Part shown: piece after piece, positions 46,201 through 54,708 of the stretch
Layout of the letters: each line of letters opens with the position of its first letter
Position numbering within the stretch: the stretch's first letter is position 1
From: Kistimonas sp964291505
GTDB lineage: Bacteria; Pseudomonadota; Gammaproteobacteria; Pseudomonadales; Endozoicomonadaceae
NCBI GenBank assembly: GCA_964291505.2
Contig: OZ220216.1
Location: 2,232,001-2,296,000 of the forward strand
Direction: 5' to 3'
Length of the DNA: 64,000 nt
Notes under the pieces: model-generated
Database searches by the model: none
What the model saw: the letters and a program-made list of their open reading frames with translations, nothing else
Told to the model about the DNA's origin: nothing
Translations under genes and position numbers: made by a program

Positions 46201-46764
46201 ATTGGTTCGCCGCAACCGGTTTTCCGTTTCACGACGACGCTCTTTATACCGGGAAATACCCGCCGCTTCTTCAATGAAAACCCGCAGTTCTTCAGGTTTG
46301 GATTCAATCAGGTTGGAGATAATGCCCTGACTGATAATGGCGTAGCTTCTCGGCCCCAGACCGGTACCGAGAAAGATATCCATAATATCTTTGCGGCGAC
46401 ACTTGTTGCCGTTCAGGAAGTAGGTGTTCTGGGCATCACTGGTGAGTTTACGCTTGACGGAGATTTCACTGTAAGCGGCATATTCACCGGTGATCCGACC
46501 CTCATTGTTATCAAACACTAACTCTACGTGGGCGTAGCTGGCTGGCTTTCGGCTGTTGGAACCCTTGAAGATAACATCGGTCATGGAGTCGCCCCGCAGG
46601 TTCTTGGCGGAAGATTCCCCCATCACCCAGCGGACGGCATCGATAATATTGGACTTCCCGCAACCGTTGGGGCCGACAACGCCACACATGTTGCTGGGAA
46701 AATATACGGTGGTCGGGTCTACAAACGACTTGAACCCGGACAATTTGATACATTTAAGACGCAT
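43252..46764 (-). CDS. smc: chromosome partition protein SMC
   Basis: The 1170-residue protein has an N-terminal ATPase half with Walker A GVVGPNGCGKSNIIDAVRW, two very long coiled coils, a hinge region around residues 500-660 (DYLQAVCVDDVDAVATVLD), and the C-terminal half with signature LLSGGEKALTAIALVFAIF and Walker B FCMLDEVDAPLDDAN. It organises and segregates the chromosome with ScpAB. The length fits the gammaproteobacterial SMC (about 1160-1170). It is first of the smc-zipA-ligA series. Confidence 0.97.
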   Translation of the reverse strand: MRLKCIKLSGFKSFVDPTTVYFPSNMCGVVGPNGCGKSNIIDAVRWVMGESSAKNLRGDSMTDVIFKGSNSRKPASYAHVELVFDNNEGRITGEYAAYSEISVKRKLTSDAQNTYFLNGNKCRRKDIMDIFLGTGLGPRSYAIISQGIISNLIESKPEELRVFIEEAAGISRYKERRRETENRLRRTNENLERLTDLREELERQLSHLKRQAEAAEKYKQYKQEERLKRAQLHALRWQSVDTGAKSQESAIREFEIRLEAAIAKQRSSDTDIEKLRQSQTEYADSFNQVQSRYYSTGNEITKLEQTIAHRRERADQLSRDLQEAEAAWRENRENLEADQFKLEQLEEEVLAIEPELELSLAGEEEHAMALMEAEESMQTWQHAWDEFNHSASESRREAEIEQSKIQHLEQVLDRLEERLRKHQEEMSGLQAEPVEEEIELLTEQLTELELQIETLQHTQEETGEQIHTVRQAIADATRQKDDCSRRLNEARGRFASLQALQQAALGQSDDGIEWLAGQGLADKPRLGQQIKVKAGWETAVETVLGDYLQAVCVDDVDAVATVLDSMVEANLTFLAANSAASSSGPVMDKATALIDCVDGAEAAGTLLQGIYGATSLDEALALRPKLAPGESVVTQDGVWLGSNWLRVIRDNDAGTGILARQQEIESLELELAELDDQEQALSESLTENHERLEQLEQTREDGQRQLASLNRQESELQSDLSARKVRVEQLLTRYSRLQEEISEIEEQQSIEQESMGESRLRLQEALDCMEGDAERRETLLSRRDEIRTDLDRIRQTARHSKDMAHQLELRKQSLTAQIDSTRQAVERLKTQGERLDERLSQLRENLAQSDDPVEDLQIELEELLAQRVEVEEEMMEARRLLEDVEHQMRDYEKNRGEAEHEAQLLRDRLEKLRMDWQALQVRRTTLQEQLEEDQFDLETVLANLPEEASESAWEEELERLEARIQRLGAINLAAIEEYEQQSERKRYLDAQNDDLAEAIATLEGAIRKIDKETRNRFQHTFERVNSGLQELFPKVFGGGRAYLELTGDDLLDTGVAIMAQPPGKKNSTIHLLSGGEKALTAIALVFAIFQLNPSPFCMLDEVDAPLDDANVGRYARMVTEMSEKVQFIYISHNKIAMEAANQLIGVTMHEPGVSRPVSVDIEQAAALAAV

Positions 46765-47108
46765 GGAGTCCTGAAATCCTGTTCTGAGACAGCGTTGGGT
46801 CTATCTGGCTCAGGGCTGTTGTCGCACTCTTGTGTCATTTGCCTGGCAACGGCTGTCAGCGCCTATCCTTGACGCCAGGAACACCGGACTGCGGCCGCCG
46901 TTTGGTCACTGCTGGAGGCTGCATCCAGTAACGGGTACTACAGGCTGTAATGCCAAATGCACACATTCTGTGTAGTTTAACCACAAAAGTTATTAGAACA
47001 GGTTAGGCTTGGGAATTGCAACTGCGGCTACTAACAGGGTTGACAGTGAGACTGTCAACGCCCTCTTTATCGGATTCCCTTTAACCCAGAAGGGCTCGTT
47101 CTGTATAG
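46765..47108. other. intergenic region between smc and waaF
   Basis: These 344 bases contain no convincing gene. They hold the smc promoter region and a perfect inverted repeat GTTGACAG (47039-47046) and CTGTCAAC (47052-47059) with a five-base loop, which lies 50 bases after the waaF stop but has no T-run. It may help end the ccm-waaF transcript. Confidence 0.5.
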
Positions 47109-48176
47109 TCAAACAACAACTTCACGCTTATTGATTTTCTGTGGACTCAGCACATCGTGTAGCGCATCGATCGCCATATCCGGGGTAATATCAATCAGGC
47201 TCTGATGATATCCCTGCTCGCTATCGCCTTTCCGAATTTTAAGATATCCCTTAATTAATCGAAGCACTTTGGCCTGATCACTCAAGGGAGGGGTAAAGTC
47301 CGGACTGGACGGACCATAGAGCGCTACCAATGGCAACCCAACAGCTGCTGCGACATGCATGAGCCCTGAATCATTACTGATGGCTGCTCTACATTGCGAG
47401 AGGATTTCTACAGCCTGTCCCAGCGACGTTTTGCCTGCAAGATTGATGCATCCATCTCGGTGTACTGGCGAAATAGCATCCACAATGGCGTCACCGACGG
47501 CCCTGTCATTGTCAGAGCCAAACAGTAATACCTGCCACCCTTGAGCAATCATGGATTCAGCGACTTTGGCGTAGTGATAGTCCGGCCAACGCTTCGCGGG
47601 ACCGAACTCTGCCCCCGGGCAAAGTGCCAATGTGGGCTGTTCCATATTCAGGGAAAACGATTGCAATGTCCGATGCACGCTTGCAGGATCAACAACCAGC
47701 TTAGGCTTCAATAGCGGTTCAGGTATCGCCTGTGGTGATGTCATTTCAGACTTATCAAATGCCAGCGCCACATAACGCTGCACCATCAATGGGAAAGCCT
47801 GAGCGTCCAATGTACGGATATCATTCAACAACCCATAGCGCATCTCGCCACGCCAACCGGTGCGTTTTGGTATGCCGGCAAACCACGGAACCAAAGCGGA
47901 CTTAAGCGAACCGGGCAAAACAATCGCCTGATCATAATGTCCAGATTTCAGGGACAGTCCCAGCTTTCGTCGGACACCAAGTTCCAGTTTGCCATGCCCC
48001 AATGGCATGGCTATCGCCTCATTCACCTCCGGCATGCAATCCAGCAGTGGACGACACCATGCCGGCGCCATCACATCAATGACGACGTCCGGATGATGGG
48101 CTTTGAGTGTGCGATAAAGGCTTTGCGACATCACCATGTCGCCAACCCAGGAGGGACCAATGACCAGAATTTTCAC
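47109..48176 (-). CDS. waaF: ADP-heptose:LPS heptosyltransferase II
   Basis: The 355-residue protein is a GT-B glycosyltransferase of family 9: N-terminal KILVIGPSWVGDMVMSQSLY, LALCPGAEFGPAKRWP near residue 179, the ADP-heptose-binding ISNDSGLMHVAAAVGLPLVALYGPS near residue 262. These match WaaF, which adds the second heptose to the LPS inner core. The GTG at 48176, seven bases from AGGA, is preferred over a TTG six bases earlier. It follows ccmI closely on the same strand. Confidence 0.93.
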   Translation of the reverse strand: MKILVIGPSWVGDMVMSQSLYRTLKAHHPDVVIDVMAPAWCRPLLDCMPEVNEAIAMPLGHGKLELGVRRKLGLSLKSGHYDQAIVLPGSLKSALVPWFAGIPKRTGWRGEMRYGLLNDIRTLDAQAFPLMVQRYVALAFDKSEMTSPQAIPEPLLKPKLVVDPASVHRTLQSFSLNMEQPTLALCPGAEFGPAKRWPDYHYAKVAESMIAQGWQVLLFGSDNDRAVGDAIVDAISPVHRDGCINLAGKTSLGQAVEILSQCRAAISNDSGLMHVAAAVGLPLVALYGPSSPDFTPPLSDQAKVLRLIKGYLKIRKGDSEQGYHQSLIDITPDMAIDALHDVLSPQKINKREVVV

Positions 48177-48221
48177 TGTCAATTCCTGAAGCGTCGTAGA
48201 AATCTCAGGGGCATTCTGGCT

Positions 48222-49436
48222 TTAACCTGCGCCGCCATCAATCTCCAGCTCCACCGTTTTACGTGCAGAAACCTCAACGCCTTTCACCAAAGCTTCGTAG
48301 TCTGCCTTTCGAACATCGCCGCTTTTGGAAACCCTGGCAACAACATCCACTTTCTCAAAACCGGAGAGTTTCAATTCCGGCATCATTGCCATGGCATCAT
48401 TCAGCAAGACTGTTTTGGGTAGTTCACCCACAGTGACCGGTGCAACGGCCAGCGGCATGGGTGGGCCATCTGAAGCCCGTGCAAAGATGAATACCCGCGT
48501 TGAGGGTGGCAACGTTTTCAATTGATCCGAGAGGACAACCCGCACTTCCAGCCCGGCCTCTGGCGCCTTAACTTCTTGTTTAACCTGTTTTGGCGTCTCA
48601 CCCAGCATGGCACGAGCCTGAGCGATACCCGATGTTAACGCTGCCCGGGATTGTGGATCCGGTGTTACCTCCAGCAAGGATTCCCAAGCCTTGATAGCAT
48701 CGCGATACTGCTTGTTTTCAAACGATACAATGCCCTTTAAACCCAGCGCCGTGACATTATCCGGCTGCACGGCCAAGGTACGATCCACCAGATCTTCAAC
48801 CTGCGGCGTCACCCGATTGTTCTGAGCCAGAAAGAGTGCTTGGGCATATTGCGACAAGGGTTCCGGATCATCCCCCACTAACTTCACAACACGCGCAAAG
48901 GCCTCAACCGCATCCTGGAAGCGCCCCATGGTCATGTAAGACCGTCCCAACAGGTAATAACCCTGGTAGTTATCCGGCTGGCGTTCCAGCACTCGCTCCA
49001 GCTTACCCGTCAGTTGCTCTATTGATTGCTCGGGTGATGGCTGATTCAGTGCCGCTGCAAGACTCAATTCATCGCTGGCGCCCCAGCGCAGATACAGGAA
49101 TACCGACACTACCGCCATCGAGACACACAAAGCCAATGGCATCATCCACCCTGCCTTGCCGGATGCTTGTGTCGACTCAGCAACATCGTCCACATCACCC
49201 AGCAGAGAGGTTTCAGCTTCCTGTTTCAGCTGTTCATAACGCTGCGCATCAATATCACCGCGCTGACGCTGCTCATCCAACTCACTCAATCGCTCACGGA
49301 ACAATGCCAGATTGGCCTGTTCACGACTCTGCAGCCCTTCAACCGGCGGTCGTTTACGCCAGATCAGTACCGGTACGAGAATAAAGCATGTCGCCAACAG
49401 CAACAGTGCAGCGACCAGCCCCCAAAATACTGTCAT
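48222..49436 (-). CDS. ccmI: cytochrome c biogenesis protein CcmI
   Basis: The 404-residue protein has two N-terminal membrane segments (FWGLVAALLLLATCFILVPV and near residue 97) separated by a cytoplasmic loop with FRERLSELDEQRQRGDIDAQRYEQLKQE, then a periplasmic TPR region (NYQGYYLLGRSYMTMGRFQDAVEAF, VTALGLKGIVSFENKQYRDAI). It is the apocytochrome chaperone of the heme lyase complex. Its ATG overlaps the ccmH stop by four bases. Confidence 0.93.
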   Translation of the reverse strand: MTVFWGLVAALLLLATCFILVPVLIWRKRPPVEGLQSREQANLALFRERLSELDEQRQRGDIDAQRYEQLKQEAETSLLGDVDDVAESTQASGKAGWMMPLALCVSMAVVSVFLYLRWGASDELSLAAALNQPSPEQSIEQLTGKLERVLERQPDNYQGYYLLGRSYMTMGRFQDAVEAFARVVKLVGDDPEPLSQYAQALFLAQNNRVTPQVEDLVDRTLAVQPDNVTALGLKGIVSFENKQYRDAIKAWESLLEVTPDPQSRAALTSGIAQARAMLGETPKQVKQEVKAPEAGLEVRVVLSDQLKTLPPSTRVFIFARASDGPPMPLAVAPVTVGELPKTVLLNDAMAMMPELKLSGFEKVDVVARVSKSGDVRKADYEALVKGVEVSARKTVELEIDGGAG

Positions 49437-49915
49437 GATGATTCCCGTCCTTCCAGTAACTGCTTCAAACGGTCTTTTTCTGCCGCCGTCAGATTGTCAG
49501 CCTGCAGGGTTGTCTCGCGATTACGGCGGATAATGACAAACAAGGTTACGCCGCCAGCCACCAGGAACAAGAGTGGACCAAACCACAGCAACAACGTTCC
49601 TGCAGAAAGGCGTGGTTTGTAAAGAACAAAATCCCCGTAACGATCCAGCATGAAATCAACAATCTGCTCGTTGCTCTGACCAGTCTGTAACATCCGGTAG
49701 ACTTCAGCCCGCAGATCATTAGCGATCGGAGCGTTGGAATCTGCAATATTCTGGTTTTGGCATTTGGGGCAACGGAGTTCTTCCGTTAATACCTTGTAAC
49801 GGTCGAATTGGGCTGGATCATCAAACTCCCAGGTATCAATAGAGGCACTTGTGCCCAGCGGGAGCAGCAAGCATAAAGCGATGGCAGCACGTCGGATAAA
49901 AAATGACATTCTCAT
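49433..49915 (-). CDS. ccmH: cytochrome c biogenesis thiol reductase CcmH
   Basis: The 160-residue protein has a signal peptide, the redox motif LRCPKCQNQNIADSNAPIA near residue 48, then QIVDFMLDRYGDFVLYKP and a C-terminal membrane helix (LLLWFGPLLFLVAGGVTLFV). It reduces apocytochrome CXXCH thiols in the periplasm with CcmG. The start overlaps the ccmG stop by one base. It lacks the TPR extension seen in fused E. coli CcmH; that part is CcmI here. Confidence 0.95.
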   Translation of the reverse strand: MRMSFFIRRAAIALCLLLPLGTSASIDTWEFDDPAQFDRYKVLTEELRCPKCQNQNIADSNAPIANDLRAEVYRMLQTGQSNEQIVDFMLDRYGDFVLYKPRLSAGTLLLWFGPLLFLVAGGVTLFVIIRRNRETTLQADNLTAAEKDRLKQLLEGRESS

Positions 49916-50454
49916 TATCCAGCCTCCTCCTGCCTGAGCATTTCAACCCGGGGCTTCAGGATATCCTGCCAGACCCGATCATCAACAACGCCAACATGCT
50001 TGTAACGGATCACACCACGGGCATCAATCAGATAGGTTTCCGGTGCACCGTAAACCCCAAGATCCAGTCCGAGTCGTCCCTTTTCATCCATCACACTGAA
50101 GCGGTAAGGGTCGCCCAGCTCTTTCAGCCAGCGACGGGCATCTTCAGGATCATCCTTGTAATTCACCCCATAAACAGGGATGCCCTGACCAGCAATCTTC
50201 AGCAGCCAGGGATGTTCGGCACGGCAGGATATACACCATGTCGCCCAGACATTGACCAGCGCAATCTCACCTTTGAGTGACTGCTCATTCACTGGCTTAT
50301 CGGGATCTTTCAATGTCCCCAGACTGAATACCGGAAACGGCTCATCCAATAACGGTGACGGCAGATTTTCCTTGTCCAGAAACAGACCAACAAACAGGAA
50401 ACCGGCCAGCAGTACAAAGACTGCCAGTGGTAAAAACAATTTCAGTCGCTGCAT
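49915..50454 (-). CDS. ccmG: thiol:disulfide interchange protein CcmG/DsbE
   Basis: The 179-residue protein has an N-terminal membrane anchor (LKLFLPLAVFVLLAGFLFVGLF) and a thioredoxin fold with the active site NVWATWCISCRAEHPWL near residue 83, and the CcmG-type GVNYKDDPEDARRWLKELG and GVYGAPETYLID with a cis-proline. It supplies reductant for apocytochrome c. The ATG at 50454, close to GAGGGG, is preferred; it begins just after ccmF. Confidence 0.95.
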   Translation of the reverse strand: MQRLKLFLPLAVFVLLAGFLFVGLFLDKENLPSPLLDEPFPVFSLGTLKDPDKPVNEQSLKGEIALVNVWATWCISCRAEHPWLLKIAGQGIPVYGVNYKDDPEDARRWLKELGDPYRFSVMDEKGRLGLDLGVYGAPETYLIDARGVIRYKHVGVVDDRVWQDILKPRVEMLRQEEAG

Positions 50455-50461
50455 AAACCCC

Positions 50462-52453
50462 TCATACCGCAGCTGACAAGCCATCGTCGGCCTGTGTTCT
50501 TGGAGCCAAAACCCGCTGACGCGCTTTCACCCGGTAGCGACGATCCAGTGCAGCCAGGCAGCCGCCCAACGCCATGAACAATGAACCCAGCCAGATCCAG
50601 CGAACAAACGCTTTTACCTGTATACGAACAGCCCAGGCACCCTCTTCCAGAGAATCACCCAAGGCGACATACAGATCGCGCGTCAAGCCGGGATCAATGC
50701 CCGCCTCACTCATGATACTGCCCTGCACCTGATAGAGCCGCTTCTCAGGGTGGAGGGTCGTCAACTCACGGCCATCACGGATCACCTGCAAGGTACCGTA
50801 GTCAGACAGGTAATTCGGTCCGCGGCGGCGTTCAACACCATCAAACCGGAAGGTGTAGCCTGCCAGTTCAACCGTCTGCCCGGGCGCCATTCGCAGATCC
50901 CGCTCACCACTGTAGAAAGACACCATCGCGACACCCACCATGGACACCGCCAAGCCAATATGGGCCAAGTGCATGCCCCAGACACTGCGCCGAATTGACT
51001 GTAGACCTGCCACCAATGAAGGCTTGTTACGGCAACGATTCAGGATGTCCTTAATAGAAGTCAACACAATCCAGCAAACCAGCATCATGGATAGCGCAAC
51101 GGCTAATTCGAAGCTTGCTCCTTGAAGCAGGCTGATTACCAGACCAATCGCAATTGAAGCCAGCAACACCCAACGCAGCTGATTAACCAGCCAGCTACTG
51201 TCGGTGTCCTTCCAGCGGGAAAGGATACCAACCCCCATCGTCAATGCGATCAGGAACGTCAGCGGCACAAACAGGGTATTAAAATAGGGAGGTCCTACCG
51301 AAATCTTGCCCATACCCAGTGCATCAAAGATCAAGGGGAACAGTGTTCCCAACAAGACCATCGCACAGCTGGTCACCAACAGAATGTTGTTGATGAGCAG
51401 AAAGGTTTCCATGGACAGCAGCCCGAAACCGGCGCGACTTTTCACGACAGGCGCACGCAGTGCATACAATGTCAGGGAACCACCAACCACCAGCAGCAGG
51501 AACATCAGGATAAAGCTGCCGCGTGCCGGATCCGTGGCAAACGCATGCACCGAGGTCAACACCCCGGAACGTACCAGGAAGGTACCCAGCAAGCTCAGGG
51601 AGAACGTCAGAATCGCCAACAACACGGTCCAGCTTTTAAACATGCCCCGCTTTTCAGACACGGCCAACGAATGAATCAACGCGGTACCCGCCAGCCAAGG
51701 CATAAAGGAGGCGTTTTCGACGGGATCCCAAAACCACCAGCCACCCCAGCCGAGTTCGTAGTACGCCCACCAACTGCCAAGCGAAATACCGAGTGTCAAA
51801 AAGACCCAGGCGACAATGGTCCAGGGACGACTCCAGCGAGCCCAGGCGGCATCCAGTTTCCCGCCCAGCAGGGACGCAATAGCAAACGCAAACACCACTG
51901 AAAATCCGACATAGCCCATATAGAGCATTGGCGGATGAATGATCAGACCAAAATCCTGCAGCAAAGGATTCAAATCAGCGCCGTCTGTCGGCGGATACAG
52001 CAGCACCCGCTCAAATGGGTTGGATGTCACAATCATGAACAGCAAAAAGCCGACACTGACCATTCCCATCACAGACAACACCCGTGCCAGCATAATTGTT
52101 GGCAGCGAACGGGAGAAAATGCTCACGGCAAATGTCCAGCCGGCCAGAATTAGCGCCCATAGCAGCAGTGAGCCCTCATGCGCACCCCAGACTGCACTGA
52201 CCTTAAAAGGCAACGGCAGCAGGGTATTCGAGTTCCGTGCCACATAAGCCACGGTGAAATCATCCGCAACAAAGGCTTCAACCAGAATCAGGAAGGCAAT
52301 CAGCAGGAAAAAGAACTGTCCCCAGCTAAGCGGCTTAGCTAACGCCTGCCAAGTTCGATGTCCGGTAAATGTGCCCACCAATGGCACAACGGACAGAATA
52401 ACGGCAAAGTATAACGCGATAATTAACGACAACTGCCCAAGTTCTGGAATCAT
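50462..52453 (-). CDS. ccmF: cytochrome c heme lyase subunit CcmF
   Basis: The 663-residue polytopic membrane protein has about 15 spans, the tryptophan-rich WWD motif WGGWWFWDPVENASFMPWL near residue 236 and conserved heme-binding histidines around it, for example VWGAHEGSLLLW near residue 88. It ligates heme from CcmE to apocytochrome c. Its start codon overlaps the ccmE stop by four bases and it is followed directly by ccmG. Confidence 0.96.
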   Translation of the reverse strand: MIPELGQLSLIIALYFAVILSVVPLVGTFTGHRTWQALAKPLSWGQFFFLLIAFLILVEAFVADDFTVAYVARNSNTLLPLPFKVSAVWGAHEGSLLLWALILAGWTFAVSIFSRSLPTIMLARVLSVMGMVSVGFLLFMIVTSNPFERVLLYPPTDGADLNPLLQDFGLIIHPPMLYMGYVGFSVVFAFAIASLLGGKLDAAWARWSRPWTIVAWVFLTLGISLGSWWAYYELGWGGWWFWDPVENASFMPWLAGTALIHSLAVSEKRGMFKSWTVLLAILTFSLSLLGTFLVRSGVLTSVHAFATDPARGSFILMFLLLVVGGSLTLYALRAPVVKSRAGFGLLSMETFLLINNILLVTSCAMVLLGTLFPLIFDALGMGKISVGPPYFNTLFVPLTFLIALTMGVGILSRWKDTDSSWLVNQLRWVLLASIAIGLVISLLQGASFELAVALSMMLVCWIVLTSIKDILNRCRNKPSLVAGLQSIRRSVWGMHLAHIGLAVSMVGVAMVSFYSGERDLRMAPGQTVELAGYTFRFDGVERRRGPNYLSDYGTLQVIRDGRELTTLHPEKRLYQVQGSIMSEAGIDPGLTRDLYVALGDSLEEGAWAVRIQVKAFVRWIWLGSLFMALGGCLAALDRRYRVKARQRVLAPRTQADDGLSAAV

Positions 52454-52917
52454 GCGCCGGACTCCCTGTAAGTCACGGTTTTCTCGGGCTGCCCATGGGC
52501 TTTGTCTATCGCATCCTGAACTTCCGGCGGCATGTAGGTGGAATCATGCTTCGCCAGTACTTCCTCAGCGTAGAAAACACCATCATTGCCGAGTTTGCCG
52601 GTTCCCACAATGCCCTGACCTTCCGCAAACAAATCCGGCAGGATACCAGTGTATTTCACGGTAATCGTGCCAGCGCCATCGGTGATATCAAAGGCGACAT
52701 TCAGACTTTCCGGATCACGAATGACAGAACCCGCGACCACCAGGCCACCACCACGGATCTGCACGTCAGTGGGTGCTTCCTTGCCGATCATCTGGGCAGG
52801 GGAATAGTACAGATTGATATTCTGCTGCAGCGCCATCAACACCAACCCGACAGCAATACCGGCACCGATAAGAATAAACAGCAGCAGAAAAAGGCGTTGT
52901 TTACGAATCGCTTTCAT
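52450..52917 (-). CDS. ccmE: heme chaperone CcmE
   Basis: The 155-residue protein has an N-terminal membrane anchor and a periplasmic OB-fold domain. The covalent heme-binding histidine lies in LAKHDSTYMPPEV near residue 131, the classic HxxxY type. VKYTGILPDLFAEGQGIVG is also conserved. It carries heme from CcmC to CcmF. The start overlaps the ccmD stop by four bases. Confidence 0.96.
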   Translation of the reverse strand: MKAIRKQRLFLLLFILIGAGIAVGLVLMALQQNINLYYSPAQMIGKEAPTDVQIRGGGLVVAGSVIRDPESLNVAFDITDGAGTITVKYTGILPDLFAEGQGIVGTGKLGNDGVFYAEEVLAKHDSTYMPPEVQDAIDKAHGQPEKTVTYRESGA

Positions 52918-53090
52918 GCCCTCTCCTCCCGGCGGATACGGCGACGGATGGCATCCACCGCCCGCTTACGTGCGCGCAACGGGCTGACCAGGTTGTAGCT
53001 CACCACCAGCAGCGCGATCAGATAACATGTCCAGACGTAAGGACCGTGTCCCCCCATTTGAACCAGGCTGTCAAACGTTGCAAAGTACAT
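52914..53090 (-). CDS. ccmD: heme exporter protein CcmD
   Basis: A 58-residue frame too short for a length-filtered gene call starts at an ATG with AAGGA six bases upstream and begins MYFATFDSLVQMGGHGPYVW, the conserved CcmD start, with one membrane span (about 18-34) and a basic tail. CcmD helps release heme-loaded CcmE from CcmABC. It sits exactly between ccmC and ccmE. Confidence 0.93.
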   Translation of the reverse strand: MYFATFDSLVQMGGHGPYVWTCYLIALLVVSYNLVSPLRARKRAVDAIRRRIRREERA

Positions 53091-53145
53091 CTATCGTCCT
53101 TCTATGCCCGTCTTAGTCTTTTACTCGTATTCACACCGATGCCTT

Positions 53146-53883
53146 TCAGGACGCTACCAGCTGCTTAACCCAGCGCGTTCGCTGTTCCCGCTCCAGTATT
53201 TCCGCACGTAGTCGCAACAGAAAGACGAACAGGCAGAACAGGTAAAAACCGGCGATGGAAATCAGCAGCGGCGTCAACATCTCCGGCGCCATGGTTGTTT
53301 CGCCCGTCACCTTGATGGACGGCCCCTGATGCAGGGTATTCCACCATTCCACGGAATACTTGATGATCGGAAGATTCACCAGCCCCACCAGGGCGAGGAT
53401 GGCGCAGGCACGCGCAGCGGAATCCTGACTGTTCATCGCTTCACGCAGCGCAATCAAACCGAGATAGAGGAACATCAGGATCAATACCGAGGTCAGCCGG
53501 GCATCCCACACCCACCAGGTACCCCAGGTCGGTTTTCCCCAGATCGCCCCGGTCAGCAGCGCCAGCGCACAAAAGGATGCACCGATAGGCGCCAGGCACT
53601 TGGCCGCCATATCCGCCAGTTTGATTTTCCAGATAAAGCCAATACCGGCAATGATCGCCATCCCGGCATAAACCGACATGGCCAGCGATGCCGACGGCAC
53701 ATGAATAAAGATAATGCGGTAACTATTACCCTGCAGGTAATCTGGCGGTGTCCAGAACAGCCCCCAGCCAACCCCGATCAGGATCAGCGCTGACGCCAGC
53801 AAACCGATCCACGGCAGCCACCGACCACTGATGTCATAGAACCACTTTGGCGAAGCAAACTTGTGAAAAAATGTCCAGCGCAT
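53146..53883 (-). CDS. ccmC: heme exporter protein CcmC
   Basis: The 245-residue protein has six membrane spans and the WWD motif WGTWWVWDARLTSVLILMFLY near residue 119, with flanking heme-ligand histidines (IIFIHVPSASLAM near residue 59 and EWWNTLHQGPS near 182). It delivers heme to CcmE. A 129-base gap with a perfect palindrome separates it from ccmB. Confidence 0.96.
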   Translation of the reverse strand: MRWTFFHKFASPKWFYDISGRWLPWIGLLASALILIGVGWGLFWTPPDYLQGNSYRIIFIHVPSASLAMSVYAGMAIIAGIGFIWKIKLADMAAKCLAPIGASFCALALLTGAIWGKPTWGTWWVWDARLTSVLILMFLYLGLIALREAMNSQDSAARACAILALVGLVNLPIIKYSVEWWNTLHQGPSIKVTGETTMAPEMLTPLLISIAGFYLFCLFVFLLRLRAEILEREQRTRWVKQLVAS

Positions 53884-53922
53884 ACGTTATAGTAACTTTC
53901 TGTTCTGTCGCGCCATAATATG

Positions 53923-53941
53923 GGTATTTACCGTAAATACC
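53923..53941. repeat. perfect palindrome in the ccmB-ccmC gap
   Basis: GGTATTTAC (53923-53931), one central C, then GTAAATACC (53933-53941). The 9-1-9 symmetry suits a dimeric DNA-binding protein and lies 40 bases before the ccmC start. It does not match an FNR/Anr box. Confidence 0.45.
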
Positions 53942-54012
53942 ACATAAACCGTTCCCCTCATGGCGCTTCGTTGATCTGGCGCAATACTACCATGACTGCG
54001 CCATTTACTCAC

Positions 54013-54708
54013 TTAACCACTGATACTGATACGTAATCCCGCACTGATGGCGAAGGGTGCAAACGTCACCCCCAGCATGAGCATGGCGCCCAGCCAGAGT
54101 AGATAACCACTCCAGGGTAGGCCGTTCACCGCGGCATCAATGCAACCGGTTCCCAGAATCAAAACAGGGATATAGAGAGGCAAGATCAGCAGAGACATCA
54201 GCACCCCTCCTTTTTTCAACCCGACCGTCAAGGCAGAGCCAATAGCACCCAGCAAACTCAGCAACGGAGTACCCAACACCAGCGTGGCGATCAATGCAGG
54301 AAACGCTTCCGCTGGCAGATGAAACATTACGGCTAACACCGGTGAAAGGATCACCAGCAACAAACCACTCACCAACCAGTGCGCCAAAACTTTCGCCATC
54401 ACCAGAACATAGAGTGGCTGTGGACTAAGCATGATCTGCTCAAGAGAACCGTCATCAAAATCAGACCGAAACAGGCTATCCAATGACAGCAGCGTCGCCA
54501 ACAGGGCGGCTACCCAAATGATACCGCTGCCAATCTGGGTCAGCATTTTGGTTTCTGGCCCAACCCCTAATGGAAACAGGCTAGCCACCAGGATAAAAAA
54601 CACCAGCGGATTCATCAGGTCGCCACGCTGCCGGAAATGCAGCCTGAGATCCCGGGACAAGACCTGACAAAATGCGTGAAAAACAGAAGGGGCTGTCGAT
54701 TCCATCAT
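54013..54708 (-). CDS. ccmB: heme ABC transporter permease CcmB
   Basis: The 231-residue protein has six membrane spans and CcmB segments FFILVASLFPLGVGPE, LLSLDSLFRSDFDDGSLEQ and LVLGTPLLSLLGAIGSALTVGLKKGG. It is the permease partner of CcmA in the complex that releases holo-CcmE. The ATG overlaps the ccmA stop by one base. The second ATG, one codon later, is also possible. Confidence 0.95.
   Translation of the reverse strand: MMESTAPSVFHAFCQVLSRDLRLHFRQRGDLMNPLVFFILVASLFPLGVGPETKMLTQIGSGIIWVAALLATLLSLDSLFRSDFDDGSLEQIMLSPQPLYVLVMAKVLAHWLVSGLLLVILSPVLAVMFHLPAEAFPALIATLVLGTPLLSLLGAIGSALTVGLKKGGVLMSLLILPLYIPVLILGTGCIDAAVNGLPWSGYLLWLGAMLMLGVTFAPFAISAGLRISISG

Noticed and set aside
53923..53941. 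FNR/Anr box in the ccm operon
   Set aside because: The palindrome does not contain TTGAT-N4-ATCAA, so it was not assigned to an oxygen regulator.
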